Assembly: GCA_024639845.1 (NCBI GenBank)
Contig: JAHEGG010000003.1
Location: 62,001-126,000, forward strand
Direction of reading: 5' to 3'
DNA: 64,000 bases
From: Microbacteriaceae bacterium
GTDB lineage: Bacteria; Actinomycetota; Actinomycetes; Actinomycetales; Microbacteriaceae
Made by a program: the position numbers and the translations under genes. Positions 38,933 through 48,416 of the stretch are shown here, piece by piece. The notes below the pieces were generated by a model that saw only the letters and a list, made by a program, of their open reading frames with translations, was not told the DNA's origin and ran no database searches. Position 1 is the stretch's first letter, and each line of letters starts with the position of its first letter.

Positions 38933-39249
38933 TTCGAGCCAGAGCCTGCGCCGGAACCGCCATCCGAACCGTTGTCAGACGAACTGGGTTCTTCTGGCCT
39001 GAGCCCCTCGTAAATCTCTTTGCAGGTAGGACAGATCGGAAACTTTTCAGGGTCTCGACCTGGCACCCAAACCTTGCCGCAAAGCGCGATCACTGGGGTG
39101 CCCAGCACCGCCGATTCGACTATCTTTTCTCTGCGCACATAGTGCGAAAAACGCTCGTGGTCACCGGGTTCAAGAAATTGAACCTGCTCCTCGAGCAGGG
39201 TATCGCCTGAGCTCTGACCACCAATGGTGTCTCGATCGAAGTCGGTCAT
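38929..39249 (-). CDS. DUF3039 protein (small zinc-ribbon-like)
   Basis: A 106-residue actinobacterial protein of unknown function. LLEEQVQFLEPGDHERFSHYVRR, the PVIALCGKVWVPGRDP block and CPTCKEIYEGL are characteristic; the Cys and CxxC residues could bind zinc. The tail is Ser/Gly-rich and disordered. It overlaps the malic enzyme start by one base. Confidence 0.9.
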   Translation of the reverse strand: MTDFDRDTIGGQSSGDTLLEEQVQFLEPGDHERFSHYVRREKIVESAVLGTPVIALCGKVWVPGRDPEKFPICPTCKEIYEGLRPEEPSSSDNGSDGGSGAGSGSN

Positions 39250-40640
39250 TATTTCCTTGCCGCCTTGCGCACCGCGTCGGCAACCTTGGTTGCCACATCC
39301 GGGTGAAACACGCTCGGCACGATGTAAGAGGGGTTCAACTCGCTAGATTCTACGCAGTTTGCCAGCGCATTTGCTGCGGCCAAGAGCATCTTTTCGGTGA
39401 TCTTGTGAGCCCCAGCATCAAGAAGACCTCTAAAGAAACCTGGGAAGGCGAGAACGTTGTTGATCTGGTTCGGAAAGTCGCTTCGACCCGTGGCAACAAC
39501 GGCGGCATGCTTGGCTGCCTCGGATGGCTCGATCTCAGGATTCGGGTTGGCTAGCGCAAAGACGATCGAACCGGGGGCCATGCCCTTGATGTCGCCGGCG
39601 TCAAGAATGTTGGCTGCCGAAACTCCGATGAAGACATCGGCACCGCGAATGGCTTGCTTGAGTGTGCCGGTCAAACCTTTTTCGTTGGTGTTCTCGGCAA
39701 TCCATTCCAGGCTGGTTCCGGCTTCGATGTCTTCGCGACCCGAATAAACCACCCCGCGCTGGTCGCAAACCACCGCGTGTTGAAGCCCGGCCGCCATCAG
39801 CAACTTGAGCACCGCCGTGCCTGCCGCACCAGCACCAGACATTACGAGCGTGACATCCTGGATTTCTTTGCCAACCACTTTCAGGGCATTTCTAAGCGCG
39901 GCCACACACACGATTGCCGTGCCGTGTTGGTCATCGTGAAACACTGGGATGTCGAGCTCAGCCCGAAGTCGAGCCTCAACCTCGAAGCACCGAGGTGCCG
40001 AAATGTCCTCAAGGTTGATTCCGGCGAAGCCCGGTGAAATGGCTTTTACAGTTCGAACAATTTCGTCAACATCCTGAGTGTCGAGGCAAATCGGAAAAGC
40101 GTCGATGTCGGCAAATCGCTTGAAAAGTGCAGCTTTTCCCTCCATGACAGGCATCGCGGCAAGTGGGCCTATGTTTCCCAGTCCAAGAACCGCCGACCCG
40201 TCGGTAACCACGGCGATCGTGTTTCGTTTGATAGTCAGGCGTCGTGCATCCGAGGGATCTTTCACGATTGCCTCGCAGATGCGAGCCACGCCAGGCGTGT
40301 AAATCAATGACAGGTCGTCACGGTTTCGAATCGGAAGCTTGGATTCGATGGTCAGCTTGCCGCCTAGGTGCGCGAGGAAGGTTCGGTCGGAAACCTTGCC
40401 GATGGTAACTCCGTCGATGGCTCGCAACTGTTCGACGATTTGTTCGCCGTGTTCGCTATTGCGCGTGGCGCAGGTGAGGTCGACGCGTACACGTTCGGCG
40501 TCGGAGTGATTTACGTCTAGGGCGGTTACGCTTCCGCCAGATTTTTCGATGACGCTGGTGAGCTCGGAGACGGTCGTCGGCTTGGCCGGCGCCTCGAGAC
40601 GCATAGTGATTGAATACTGAACCGAAGGCGCCGTTGACAT
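39249..40640 (-). CDS. NAD(P)-dependent malic enzyme with N-terminal ACT-like domain
   Basis: A 463-residue enzyme decarboxylating malate to pyruvate. An ACT-like domain occupies about residues 8-85, followed by LSLIYTPGVA, the TDGSAVLGLGNIGPLAAMPVMEGKA block, FHDDQHGTAIV and the NAD-binding GAGAAG. Short single-chain malic enzymes with an ACT domain are common in Gram-positives; the domain may sense an amino acid. Cofactor preference cannot be read. Confidence 0.93.
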   Translation of the reverse strand: MSTAPSVQYSITMRLEAPAKPTTVSELTSVIEKSGGSVTALDVNHSDAERVRVDLTCATRNSEHGEQIVEQLRAIDGVTIGKVSDRTFLAHLGGKLTIESKLPIRNRDDLSLIYTPGVARICEAIVKDPSDARRLTIKRNTIAVVTDGSAVLGLGNIGPLAAMPVMEGKAALFKRFADIDAFPICLDTQDVDEIVRTVKAISPGFAGINLEDISAPRCFEVEARLRAELDIPVFHDDQHGTAIVCVAALRNALKVVGKEIQDVTLVMSGAGAAGTAVLKLLMAAGLQHAVVCDQRGVVYSGREDIEAGTSLEWIAENTNEKGLTGTLKQAIRGADVFIGVSAANILDAGDIKGMAPGSIVFALANPNPEIEPSEAAKHAAVVATGRSDFPNQINNVLAFPGFFRGLLDAGAHKITEKMLLAAANALANCVESSELNPSYIVPSVFHPDVATKVADAVRKAARK

Positions 40641-40666
40641 GCTTTCAGTCTGCCACTTTGTTTCGA

Positions 40667-41908
40667 TTACTGCGAGTTAGTTAGATCACCCAGGGTGAGG
40701 TTGATGGTGACCTGTTTGCCTGCGCGCAAAACAACAATCTCTGCCGGTGCATTGGCTGGTTCAAGGCGCACAGCTGCCGTGAGTTCGCCGCTACTGGCAA
40801 TTGCTTTGCCATTGAACTCGATCACAACGTCGCCGACTTTTAGTCCGCCTTCGGCTGCCGCACCGCCAGCGGTTAACTTGGCGACTTCTGCGCCGGATGA
40901 GAACCCTTTGCCCTGACCGGCTGCCGAGTAATCGCTGACCAGCGCACCGAGCAACGCGTGACTTGCCTTGCCGGTTTTCATGATTTCTTCGCCGATTCGC
41001 TTGGCGATGTTCGAAGGAATCGCGAAGCCGACGCCGATGTTGCCCGATTGGGTCGCGCTCGAGCCCGCCGTTGCGATCGCCACGTTGATGCCGATTAGTT
41101 GCCCGCGGTCGTTAACCAGTGCGCCTCCCGAGTTTCCTGGGTTGATGGCAGCATCGGTTTGAATCACACGAAGATTGACTGGCGCGGCCCCTGTGCCATT
41201 CCACCATTGAAGGCTCGAGCCTCCGTCTTGGCCCGGGGTGGAGTCGGCCACTTGAATCGTTCGATCCAGTGCCGATACGACACCGGAAGTTACACTCGAT
41301 GGAAGCCCCAGTGGCGCGCCAAGCGCAACCACGGAATCGCCAACGTTGATTTTTGATGAGTCGGCCCAATCGATCGGGGTGAACTCAACCGGAGCATTCA
41401 CCTTGATTACGGCCAGGTCGTTGGTTGGGTCGGTACCCACGAGTGATGCGTCATAAATGTGGCCGTCGGTGGTTTTCACTTGGATGCTCGCCGAGCTGGT
41501 CGCACCTTCAAGAGTGACAACGTGGGTGTTAGTCAGAATGTACCCGTTCTTGGTGAGGAACACTCCCGATCCCGACCCTCCCGTGGAAGCCGAGTCGACC
41601 GAAATTGTGACTACCGACGGAAGCGCTTTGGCTGCCACTCCGGTCACCCAAGAAACCGAATCAGTGTTGTTTACGACTACCGGGGCTTGAGCAGTGGTCA
41701 GAGCATAAACACCGACCGCGACTCCGCCACCGACGGCACCGCCTACAATCGCACCTGCGGCTAGGGCCGCATACAGAGTCAGGGACTTGCGCTGGTTTTT
41801 CTCGCGTGTCAGCGCCCCTTTGGGCGCCGCATACTGGGCCTGAGTCTCAAAGAAAAACTGGTGGTTGACCTGCGTTTCTGGAGTTGGCTGGTTCGTGTTC
41901 TCGCTCAA
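40667..41908 (-). CDS. HtrA/DegP-like membrane serine protease with PDZ domain
   Basis: A 413-residue trypsin-fold protease. A cytoplasmic N-terminus of about 40 residues and one membrane helix (43-70) precede the protease domain, whose triad is H129 (TNTHVV), D164 (NDLAVI) and S260 (GNSGGALV). A C-terminal PDZ domain (about 325-410) follows. TTG 41908 with AAAGG 8 bases upstream is chosen; the ORF runs open to 42043 without support. It acts on misfolded envelope proteins. Confidence 0.92.
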   Translation of the reverse strand: MSENTNQPTPETQVNHQFFFETQAQYAAPKGALTREKNQRKSLTLYAALAAGAIVGGAVGGGVAVGVYALTTAQAPVVVNNTDSVSWVTGVAAKALPSVVTISVDSASTGGSGSGVFLTKNGYILTNTHVVTLEGATSSASIQVKTTDGHIYDASLVGTDPTNDLAVIKVNAPVEFTPIDWADSSKINVGDSVVALGAPLGLPSSVTSGVVSALDRTIQVADSTPGQDGGSSLQWWNGTGAAPVNLRVIQTDAAINPGNSGGALVNDRGQLIGINVAIATAGSSATQSGNIGVGFAIPSNIAKRIGEEIMKTGKASHALLGALVSDYSAAGQGKGFSSGAEVAKLTAGGAAAEGGLKVGDVVIEFNGKAIASSGELTAAVRLEPANAPAEIVVLRAGKQVTINLTLGDLTNSQ

Positions 41909-41987
41909 CGTTGTGCCTTTCAGAGTTGCTATGCGAAAACCCTCGCACCTCAACCTGAATAGTTTATGAAAAGTTGCTGAGAGAAAT

Positions 41988-42746
41988 TTATGGTCCGCCG
42001 GGTTGGCAACCAATCGCACTGGGTCTTGCCAAGCAGTTGGCAATTACAAACACGGGTATTCCCTGAATCACTCTTCGCTCCCCTACCCGAATGGCCAGCG
42101 GCTCGGCCACTTTCTTGATTCGGAGCGGGGTCTTTATCCACTTCGGACTAGCAACCAAGCGGACCTCAATCGAGTAATCAACTGAGAGGCGCACGAAACT
42201 CGTGCCGAGTCGACTAAAACGGTGACTTAGCCGCGACCGGTTCGAAAGCCCACCGTCACCCGTAGTCCACCGAAAGCCAACTGGAGTGAATCGAATCAAG
42301 GTGTCGTAGCCAAGTAGTTTTCGTAGCACCGTGTGCCGCGTGGCATCCGTGAAAAGCAATACATCGGTGTCTGGCATGATCTGATGGTCGGGCAACGCAC
42401 GGATGCTGGGGCGGTCGGCCGTGGCCAGCACGCTGCGATTGAGGGGAATTGACCTTGGCTTCGAAACTGGCGGTTGCCTTGATTTTGGACTGCCAATCGG
42501 CGCCTTTACCGGAGTCGGCGAAGAAGGATTGGCTTTGAATACCGTCGTTCTGAGCCAATCAGCGCAGAGGCGAAACTGCTCACCAACAACTTGGGAACTC
42601 AAATTAATGGAACGCACCTTCGCGGTTTGATTCGAACATGTTGCGGCTGAAGCTGGCGATGGCGCGCAAACCAGAACGCTGGCGACGGTTAGAGCGCTGA
42701 GAAATGAGAAAGGTTTAGAGGCGAAGAACTTGGCTGACGCTGGCAT
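41988..42746 (-). CDS. Secreted PKD-like domain protein
   Basis: A 252-residue protein with a signal peptide (about 1-34, cleavage after SPASA). A Pro/Ser-rich linker (74-100) is followed by a C-terminal domain. RFTPVGFRWTTGDGG, the SHRFSRLGTSFVRLSVDYSIEVRL strand pair and the closing Cys pair (ANC...IGC) match the PKD-like secreted proteins common in Microbacteriaceae, where the block is usually RFTPxxxxWxxGDG. Role unknown, perhaps surface adhesion. No partner gene nearby. Confidence 0.75.
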   Translation of the reverse strand: MPASAKFFASKPFSFLSALTVASVLVCAPSPASAATCSNQTAKVRSINLSSQVVGEQFRLCADWLRTTVFKANPSSPTPVKAPIGSPKSRQPPVSKPRSIPLNRSVLATADRPSIRALPDHQIMPDTDVLLFTDATRHTVLRKLLGYDTLIRFTPVGFRWTTGDGGLSNRSRLSHRFSRLGTSFVRLSVDYSIEVRLVASPKWIKTPLRIKKVAEPLAIRVGERRVIQGIPVFVIANCLARPSAIGCQPGGP

Positions 42747-42793
42747 GCCAAGAGACTAGGCAAAGTTGCGCAAATTTGCTCCGGTTATGCACA

Positions 42794-42817
42794 AGGCCCA
42801 GTCGAAAGACTGGGCCT
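42794..42817 (-). terminator. Stem-loop terminator of tRNA-fMet
   Basis: AGGCCCAGTC-GAAA-GACTGGGCCT is a perfect 10-bp stem with a stable tetraloop, starting 7 bases after the tRNA 3' end on the minus strand. The following sequence is only mildly T-rich. Confidence 0.8.
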
Positions 42818-42824
42818 GTGATTT

Positions 42825-42901
42825 TGGTTGCGGGGGCAGGATTTGAACCTACGACCTCCGGGTTATGAGCCCGGCGAGCTACCGAACTGCTCCACCCCGC
42901 G
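42825..42901 (-). tRNA. Initiator tRNA-fMet (anticodon CAT)
   Basis: 77 bases with encoded CCA (minus strand). The C1-A72 mismatch, the three G-C pairs in the anticodon stem (CGGGCTCATAACCCG) and the T-arm GTAGG-TTCAAAT-CCTGC identify it as the initiator. Confidence 0.97.
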
Positions 42902-42906
42902 GCGAA

Positions 42907-42941
42907 CCTCCACTCTAACACGAAACCGAGTGGAGGCTCAA
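42907..42941 (-). promoter_or_regulatory. Promoter of tRNA-fMet inside an inverted repeat
   Basis: On the minus strand TTGAGC (42936-42941) and TAGAGT (42912-42917) are 18 bases apart and precede the tRNA. They overlap a 9-bp inverted repeat CCTCCACTC/GAGTGGAGG (42907-42915 and 42928-42936), which may also act as the end signal of the UPF0182 gene. Confidence 0.6.
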
Positions 42942-42967
42942 CCAGCGGACTTAGAGCTTCTTCGGCG

Positions 42968-45805
42968 CTACTTATTGGCAGCGATCGCGGCGTCGAGGGC
43001 AGCTTTGAGGGCAGCATCCGCTGCGCCGTAGGCAGTCCAGTCACCTGCCTTCATTGCGGCAATCTTGTCGGCGAAAGCCTGCTTGGCTGCGGCGAGCGCT
43101 TTAGCCACCGCAGGGTTGGCACTTGAACCCGGGTCTGGCGTGCCAGGGTCAACCGGAACCACGGCTCCTGAGTCACCACCGAACAAAACATTCAGTGCGC
43201 CATCAAGGGTGTCCTCGAATGCGATTTGATCACCGAACGCTACGAGTATTTTCTTGAGCAGTGGGAATGAGGTTTCACCTGTGGACTGGATGTAAACGGG
43301 CTGCACATACAGCAAGCCGCCGCCCACAGGCAGGGTTAACAGGTTGCCGTTCAGAACCTTGGTTGATCCCTGGCGCAGCAGGTTGAGCAAACGCGAAACC
43401 TCAGGGTCGACCGAGAAGCTGTTCTGCACCTGACCTGGCCCTGGCACGATCGTGGTTCGAGGAAGTGACAACAACTTGAACTTTCCGTAGTTGCTTGAGA
43501 CCTTGCCCGGCTCGCTTCCAGCATCCGAGTTGACGACCAGATAGCCGGTCAAAACATTGCGGCTTGACTCGCCGGTCGACCTAGGAATGAAAGTGCTGTA
43601 GAGCGAATAAGCCGGCTCGCTCGAACCTGGCGCTTTCATCGTGAGATAGTAAGGCGGCTGCTGTAGGCCCGTGGTGCTGACTGGGTCGTTCGGCGTCATC
43701 CACGCGTCTTGCTGCGAATAGAACGCACCCGCTTCTTTGACGTGATACTGGCCCAGGATCGAACGCTGCACCTTGAACATGTCGGCGGGGTACCGTACCT
43801 GACTCATCAAAGATCCAGACATCGCAGAAATCGGCAGAAGAGTGTTTGGGAATATCTTCTGCCAGGTTGCGAGGATCGGGTCTTTGTCGTCCCAGGCATA
43901 CAGCTTGATGCTGCCGTCATAAGCGTCGACGGTTGCCTTCACCGAGTTGCGGATGTAGTTGATGTCGCCGTTTCCGACAGTTGATTCACCGGATGAATCA
44001 CGAATGGCATCGTCGAAAGATTCGGCTCGCGAGTAAGGGTATTGGCTAGAAGTGGTGTAACCATCGACCACCCAAACGACCTTGCCGTCGACCACCGCTG
44101 GATAGGTGTCAGAGTCGAGGGTTAGGTATGGTGCGACCGCCTGAACTCGATCAATCGGGTTGCGGTTATAAAGAATCTGCGAACTGTCATTGATTGCGTC
44201 AGAAAGCAGAATCTGTTCGCTTTGGAATTTGAGTGCATAAGACAGTCGAGTCACGATGTTGTCGAGCTTTGGTCCGCCGTTGCCTGCGAATGCGGTGTAG
44301 GTCTGGTCGGCACCATCAGCGCCCCCGGGATAATCGAGCTCGCGTGGAGCGGCGCCCTTTTGAGCACCGACAATCGAGTACTCCGGAGAGTTTTCGCCGA
44401 AATAGATTCTCGGTTCGAACTTACCTAGCTTTCCCTCCTGGGGAATGCTCGCCTGCAGAAAGACCGGCTGGCCATCGGTGGAACCTTCGTTTCCGTAAGC
44501 TGCGACGAGTCCGTAACCGTGTGTATAGACAATCACATTGTTGTACCAAGACTGCGAGTCACCGAGACCACTCTGGTTAAGTTCACGAACTGCAAGAACG
44601 GTGTCTTGAACCTTGCCGTCGATCTCGTAGCGGCTGACATCCAAGTGGTTTGAAAAGCCGTAGTACTGCTTGATCTGCTCTAGTTGGCGGAACGAAGGCG
44701 ATACCAGATATGGATCGATGATTCGAATATTTGCCGTGGTGTCGGCATCTTTGCGAAGTGCGCCAGCACTCGCCGTGGTCTTGGCGTCGTATTGAATTGT
44801 TTCGATGCTGGAAAGACCATAGGCCTCGATTGTTGCCTCGATGTTGCGTTGAATGAAAGGCGCTTCAAGGGTTCGCTCATTTGGTCCTACCTGGAAGTTT
44901 TGTACGGCCCACGGATATAGGTTTCCCAAGACAAGGGAAGAAACGACCAGGATTCCGGTGCCCAGAATCGGCAAACGCCAGCGGCCGAAAAATGCGGCAA
45001 ACAAGAACAGCACGGCGACGAGTGCCGCGATTCCGGCCATGATTTGCAAACCCGGGATGGTCGCATTGACGTCTGCGTAGGTGGCACCTGTGTATAGACC
45101 AGCTGGACTGGTCAGAGTTGAATACTGGTCGAGCCACATGCTGGCACCCTGCGTGACTAGCACTAGGGCAGCCGACACGCCGATCTGGATGCGAGCAGCC
45201 TTAGACAAGGTCGCCGAGCGACCGTTGAAGCGAAGACCACCTGTGGAAAGGTGAACCAGCGCCGAGGCGGCAGCCGCTAAAAAGATCACTGTGCCAATAA
45301 ATCCAACTGCGGTCTGCAAGAAAGGGAGCCTGAACAGATAGAACGAGACGTCAAGGTTGAACTGCGCGTCTTGCTCTGGCGTCGCGACGCCGTTCAAGAA
45401 GAGAAGAGCGTCATCCCAGCGGCTTGTAGCGGCAACACCCGCAAGCAAACCGAGAACGACTGGTGCACCGATCAAAATTACTCGGCGGAGCTGGTTGATG
45501 GTGTCGCGAAGTTGGCCAAACGGGTCGCGGGCCGAGGCGCTGGCTGCATAAATTGGCCGTGCTCTGAAGGCAAGCCAAACCGAAACGCCGACGATGCCGC
45601 CCATAGTGAGCGCGGCCACTGCAAAGATCGAAACCTTGGCCCAGAGTTGAGTGAAGAGCACACTCGAATAACCGATCTGCTGATACCAGAGCACATCGGT
45701 ATAGAACCCGGCGCTCGAAACAAGTGCCACGGCAATCAAGACAACAATTAGCGTCGCGATTCTCGCAGGCGAAATGGCTCTCTTATTAGTTGTCGGGTTT
45801 GACAT
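42968..45805 (-). CDS. UPF0182 family large membrane protein
   Basis: A 945-residue protein with seven predicted N-terminal membrane helices (about 15-310), a large extracytoplasmic domain and an Ala/Pro/Asp-rich C-terminus. The WYQQIGYSSVLFTQLWAK start and the NVIVYTHGYGLVAAYGN block are family hallmarks. ATG 45805 has AAGGAG 4-5 bases upstream. Function not established. The neighbourhood with PDZ-Lon protease and zincin-like genes is conserved in actinobacteria. Confidence 0.93.
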   Translation of the reverse strand: MSNPTTNKRAISPARIATLIVVLIAVALVSSAGFYTDVLWYQQIGYSSVLFTQLWAKVSIFAVAALTMGGIVGVSVWLAFRARPIYAASASARDPFGQLRDTINQLRRVILIGAPVVLGLLAGVAATSRWDDALLFLNGVATPEQDAQFNLDVSFYLFRLPFLQTAVGFIGTVIFLAAAASALVHLSTGGLRFNGRSATLSKAARIQIGVSAALVLVTQGASMWLDQYSTLTSPAGLYTGATYADVNATIPGLQIMAGIAALVAVLFLFAAFFGRWRLPILGTGILVVSSLVLGNLYPWAVQNFQVGPNERTLEAPFIQRNIEATIEAYGLSSIETIQYDAKTTASAGALRKDADTTANIRIIDPYLVSPSFRQLEQIKQYYGFSNHLDVSRYEIDGKVQDTVLAVRELNQSGLGDSQSWYNNVIVYTHGYGLVAAYGNEGSTDGQPVFLQASIPQEGKLGKFEPRIYFGENSPEYSIVGAQKGAAPRELDYPGGADGADQTYTAFAGNGGPKLDNIVTRLSYALKFQSEQILLSDAINDSSQILYNRNPIDRVQAVAPYLTLDSDTYPAVVDGKVVWVVDGYTTSSQYPYSRAESFDDAIRDSSGESTVGNGDINYIRNSVKATVDAYDGSIKLYAWDDKDPILATWQKIFPNTLLPISAMSGSLMSQVRYPADMFKVQRSILGQYHVKEAGAFYSQQDAWMTPNDPVSTTGLQQPPYYLTMKAPGSSEPAYSLYSTFIPRSTGESSRNVLTGYLVVNSDAGSEPGKVSSNYGKFKLLSLPRTTIVPGPGQVQNSFSVDPEVSRLLNLLRQGSTKVLNGNLLTLPVGGGLLYVQPVYIQSTGETSFPLLKKILVAFGDQIAFEDTLDGALNVLFGGDSGAVVPVDPGTPDPGSSANPAVAKALAAAKQAFADKIAAMKAGDWTAYGAADAALKAALDAAIAANK

Positions 45806-45852
45806 CAATCTCCTTGTTTGGCTTTTGTGATTTAAGTTTTATCGCGCTGGTT

Positions 45853-46914
45853 TTATTTCGCTGGGCAGTTCAAAACTGGGTTAACAGGGATGCCCTGCTC
45901 GAGATCCGACAGGAAATCGAGCGCATCGTCGAAAGTGTCGACGGCGTGAACCACAAGACCTTCGGGAACGTGGCCGACGACTTCGTCACAGTTGCTCTTT
46001 GGGGCTAGAAAATACTGAGCTCCGGCCTGCTTCGCGGCAATCATTTTCAGACGAATGCCTCCGATAGCACCAACTTCACCGGTCGGTGAAATCGTGCCGG
46101 TTCCGGCTATTTGGTTAGCGCCGTTCAAACTTCCCGGCGTCATTTTGTCAAGGATGCTCAGCGAGAACATTAGTCCTGCCGAGGGTCCAGTCACATCGCC
46201 CAAGTAGAGCTTCACATCAACTGGAAAGTCGTAACGGTAACCAACAAAGATCCCAATTCGGTAGGTTCCATCCGAATCTTTGACGGGGGTGATTTCAAAA
46301 GATTTCGTAGCGCCATCTCTTAGAACCTCAACCGTGACCGGCTTGCCCTGAGAGGCTTTGATTCGCGAGGTGATGTCTTCGTAGAACTGGACCTTTTCGC
46401 CGTTGACCTTTGTGATTCGGTCGTCAACTTCGAGCTTTGAGCTCGAAGGGCTCTTTTTGCGAATCGAATCCACGGCCACATAGGTGTCGAACTTGTAACC
46501 CTGATGTTTGAGGGCAACCGCGATCGCGTCACGCTGCGAGTCAAGCATCATCTGAGTCGTATCTTGTTCCTGCTGCTCTGAGGTTGACCCGGGTGGGTAG
46601 ATTTCATCAATCGGGATGACCGTGACATCTGTGTTCAACATCGAGAGCAAGACCTCAAACCAGGTTGGCTTGTTTTCTGGTGTTCCTCTGGACTGCACGG
46701 TTAGCACGTCGAACTGACCGTCGGTCGTGTAGGTTTTAGCTCCGACCACAGTGACGATTTGCTTGTCACCCAGCGAGCCCAATGCATTGAACACGGGTCC
46801 AGGTGACTCAACTACGTAGGGCGCCGGCGAAATGGCAAAAACGGCAATTCCAAACAAAATCGAAAAACCGAGGATGCGCTTCAAAAGCCCACGAAAACCG
46901 CGTCTTTCAGGCAT
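45853..46914 (-). CDS. PDZ-domain Lon-like membrane protease (YlbL type)
   Basis: A 353-residue protein: one N-terminal membrane helix (14-30), a PDZ domain (about 125-215) and a Lon-type proteolytic domain with the Ser in GPSAGLMF (S245) and the Lys in GGIRLKMIAAK (K290), the spacing expected of the Lon Ser-Lys dyad. It lacks the AAA domain of Lon. ATG 46914 with GAGG 5 bases upstream is preferred over GTG 46920. Confidence 0.92.
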   Translation of the reverse strand: MPERRGFRGLLKRILGFSILFGIAVFAISPAPYVVESPGPVFNALGSLGDKQIVTVVGAKTYTTDGQFDVLTVQSRGTPENKPTWFEVLLSMLNTDVTVIPIDEIYPPGSTSEQQEQDTTQMMLDSQRDAIAVALKHQGYKFDTYVAVDSIRKKSPSSSKLEVDDRITKVNGEKVQFYEDITSRIKASQGKPVTVEVLRDGATKSFEITPVKDSDGTYRIGIFVGYRYDFPVDVKLYLGDVTGPSAGLMFSLSILDKMTPGSLNGANQIAGTGTISPTGEVGAIGGIRLKMIAAKQAGAQYFLAPKSNCDEVVGHVPEGLVVHAVDTFDDALDFLSDLEQGIPVNPVLNCPAK

Positions 46915-47067
46915 CTGCACCTCTTCTAGTTGTCTGAACTAAGCCTAAACTGCCGCGCTTCTTTGCGAGCGGTTTGGGGCTTGGGGACATCACGCCTAGG
47001 GCGAACAGACACTCTTGCACACAGCCATGGACAGGTATGCGGTTTAGCCTTGACTCAAGGAGAACGC
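46915..47067. promoter_or_regulatory. Divergent promoter region of the Lon-like protease and zincin-like genes
   Basis: The minus-strand TAGGCT (46942-46947) and overlapping plus-strand TAAACT form the ten-base string AGCCTAAACT that is also the yaaA/pduO promoter. A plus-strand TAGCCT (47045-47050) precedes AAGGAG and the GTG of the zincin-like gene. Confidence 0.45.
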
Positions 47068-48390
47068 GTGAACGATTTTGACGGTAACGAAGAACTGAAC
47101 CCTGAGGAGTTCGCCAAGTTCCTGCGTGAGTTTTTGGCAAAGCAGTCTGGCCTCGACCCTGAGCAACTCGCCAAGGTCGCAGGAATTCCTAACACTCCTG
47201 AAGCTGTCGCGGAACTTCAACGACAACTCCAGGCAGCTCTTTCTGCGAGCGACCAGCAGACCACCGGCGGCGTGAACTGGCAGTTGGCCACCGATCAGGC
47301 GCGACAGATTGCCAGAGCAGAGTCAAAACCGATCTCTGACGACTCGAGAAGGCACATCACCGAGGCATCCTCGATTGCCACGCTTTGGACGAACGAAGCA
47401 ACCACCGTCGGCGAACTCTTCACAGAACCGAAACTTCTCACTCGCGAACTTTGGGTGGCAGACGCTATCGGACTCTTTCAGCAACTTTCACAACCCGTAG
47501 CCCAGCGAATGGCCAGCGCGCTGGCCGAAACCATGCGGAGCAATCTTCCCGAGGAGCTGCGCGGCATGGGCGGCGGAGCATCCCAGTTTATGAAAGCGGC
47601 GGGAGGCGCGCTGTTTGCGATGCAGCTGGGGCAAGCACTTGGAAAACTTTCGACTCGCGTTGTATCGGGTGGCGATGTCGGGCTGCCGATATTCGCCGAG
47701 CGTGCCGCGCTCGTGCCACAAAACCTCGACGAACTGGTTCGCTCGCTCGAGGTTGAGCAGGACCAGGCCTACATTTATCTGATCGTGCGAGAGTTTGCCT
47801 TCGCGCGATTGTTCAAGCAACGCAATTGGTTGCGCGACTCGATCGTGGCTCAGGTCACCGCCTATGCGGCAGAAATTTCCATAGACACGGATGGCCTTCG
47901 CAACCTTGCCGAGGAGATCGACTTGAACGATCCCGAAGCGCTCCGAGGAGCTCTCGAGTCTGGTGCGCTGATTGCCGAGCGAACAGAGGAACAGGAACGA
48001 GCGTTAGCAGCAATCGAGACACTTCTCGCCCTAATCGAGGGATGGGTCGAGGTTGTTACCGAGAATGCCACCAAACTCTTGCCGAAGTCCGCGGCAATCG
48101 CCGAGGCAATGAGACGTCGTCGGGCCACCACCGGACCCGCAGAGTTGACCTTTGGAACACTCGTCGGGCTTGAACTTCGCCCACGTCGCATGCGCGAAGC
48201 TGCCGAAATGTGGCGTCAGGTCACAGCCGCCGTTGGCATAGAGCAGCGCGACGAAATCTGGGCTCACCCTGACCTTCTGCCAACCTCGCAGGAGATCGAC
48301 AACCCCGGCCTCCTGATCCAGCGATTACAAGCACAGGGTTCGTCTTCAACCATGGATGATGAAATCCGCAAGCTACTCGAAGGCAACTAA
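47068..48390 (+). CDS. DUF2342/Zincin_2-like protein with degenerate metal site
   Basis: A 440-residue protein of the actinobacterial family annotated as zinc-dependent metalloprotease. GTG 47068 with AAGGAG 5 bases upstream fixes the start. The AALVPQNLDEL..EVEQDQAYIYLIVREFAFARLF block aligns with the family's HExxH helix, but the two His positions read Arg (R241) and Phe (F245), so zinc proteolysis is doubtful. The C-terminus RRRRATTGPAELTFGTLVGLELRPRRMREAAEMW is family-typical. It may have a structural role with the neighbouring membrane proteins. Confidence 0.85.
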   Translation: MNDFDGNEELNPEEFAKFLREFLAKQSGLDPEQLAKVAGIPNTPEAVAELQRQLQAALSASDQQTTGGVNWQLATDQARQIARAESKPISDDSRRHITEASSIATLWTNEATTVGELFTEPKLLTRELWVADAIGLFQQLSQPVAQRMASALAETMRSNLPEELRGMGGGASQFMKAAGGALFAMQLGQALGKLSTRVVSGGDVGLPIFAERAALVPQNLDELVRSLEVEQDQAYIYLIVREFAFARLFKQRNWLRDSIVAQVTAYAAEISIDTDGLRNLAEEIDLNDPEALRGALESGALIAERTEEQERALAAIETLLALIEGWVEVVTENATKLLPKSAAIAEAMRRRRATTGPAELTFGTLVGLELRPRRMREAAEMWRQVTAAVGIEQRDEIWAHPDLLPTSQEIDNPGLLIQRLQAQGSSSTMDDEIRKLLEGN

Positions 48391-48416
48391 GCGCTAGCTT
48401 CGGCCCGGCTGGATGG

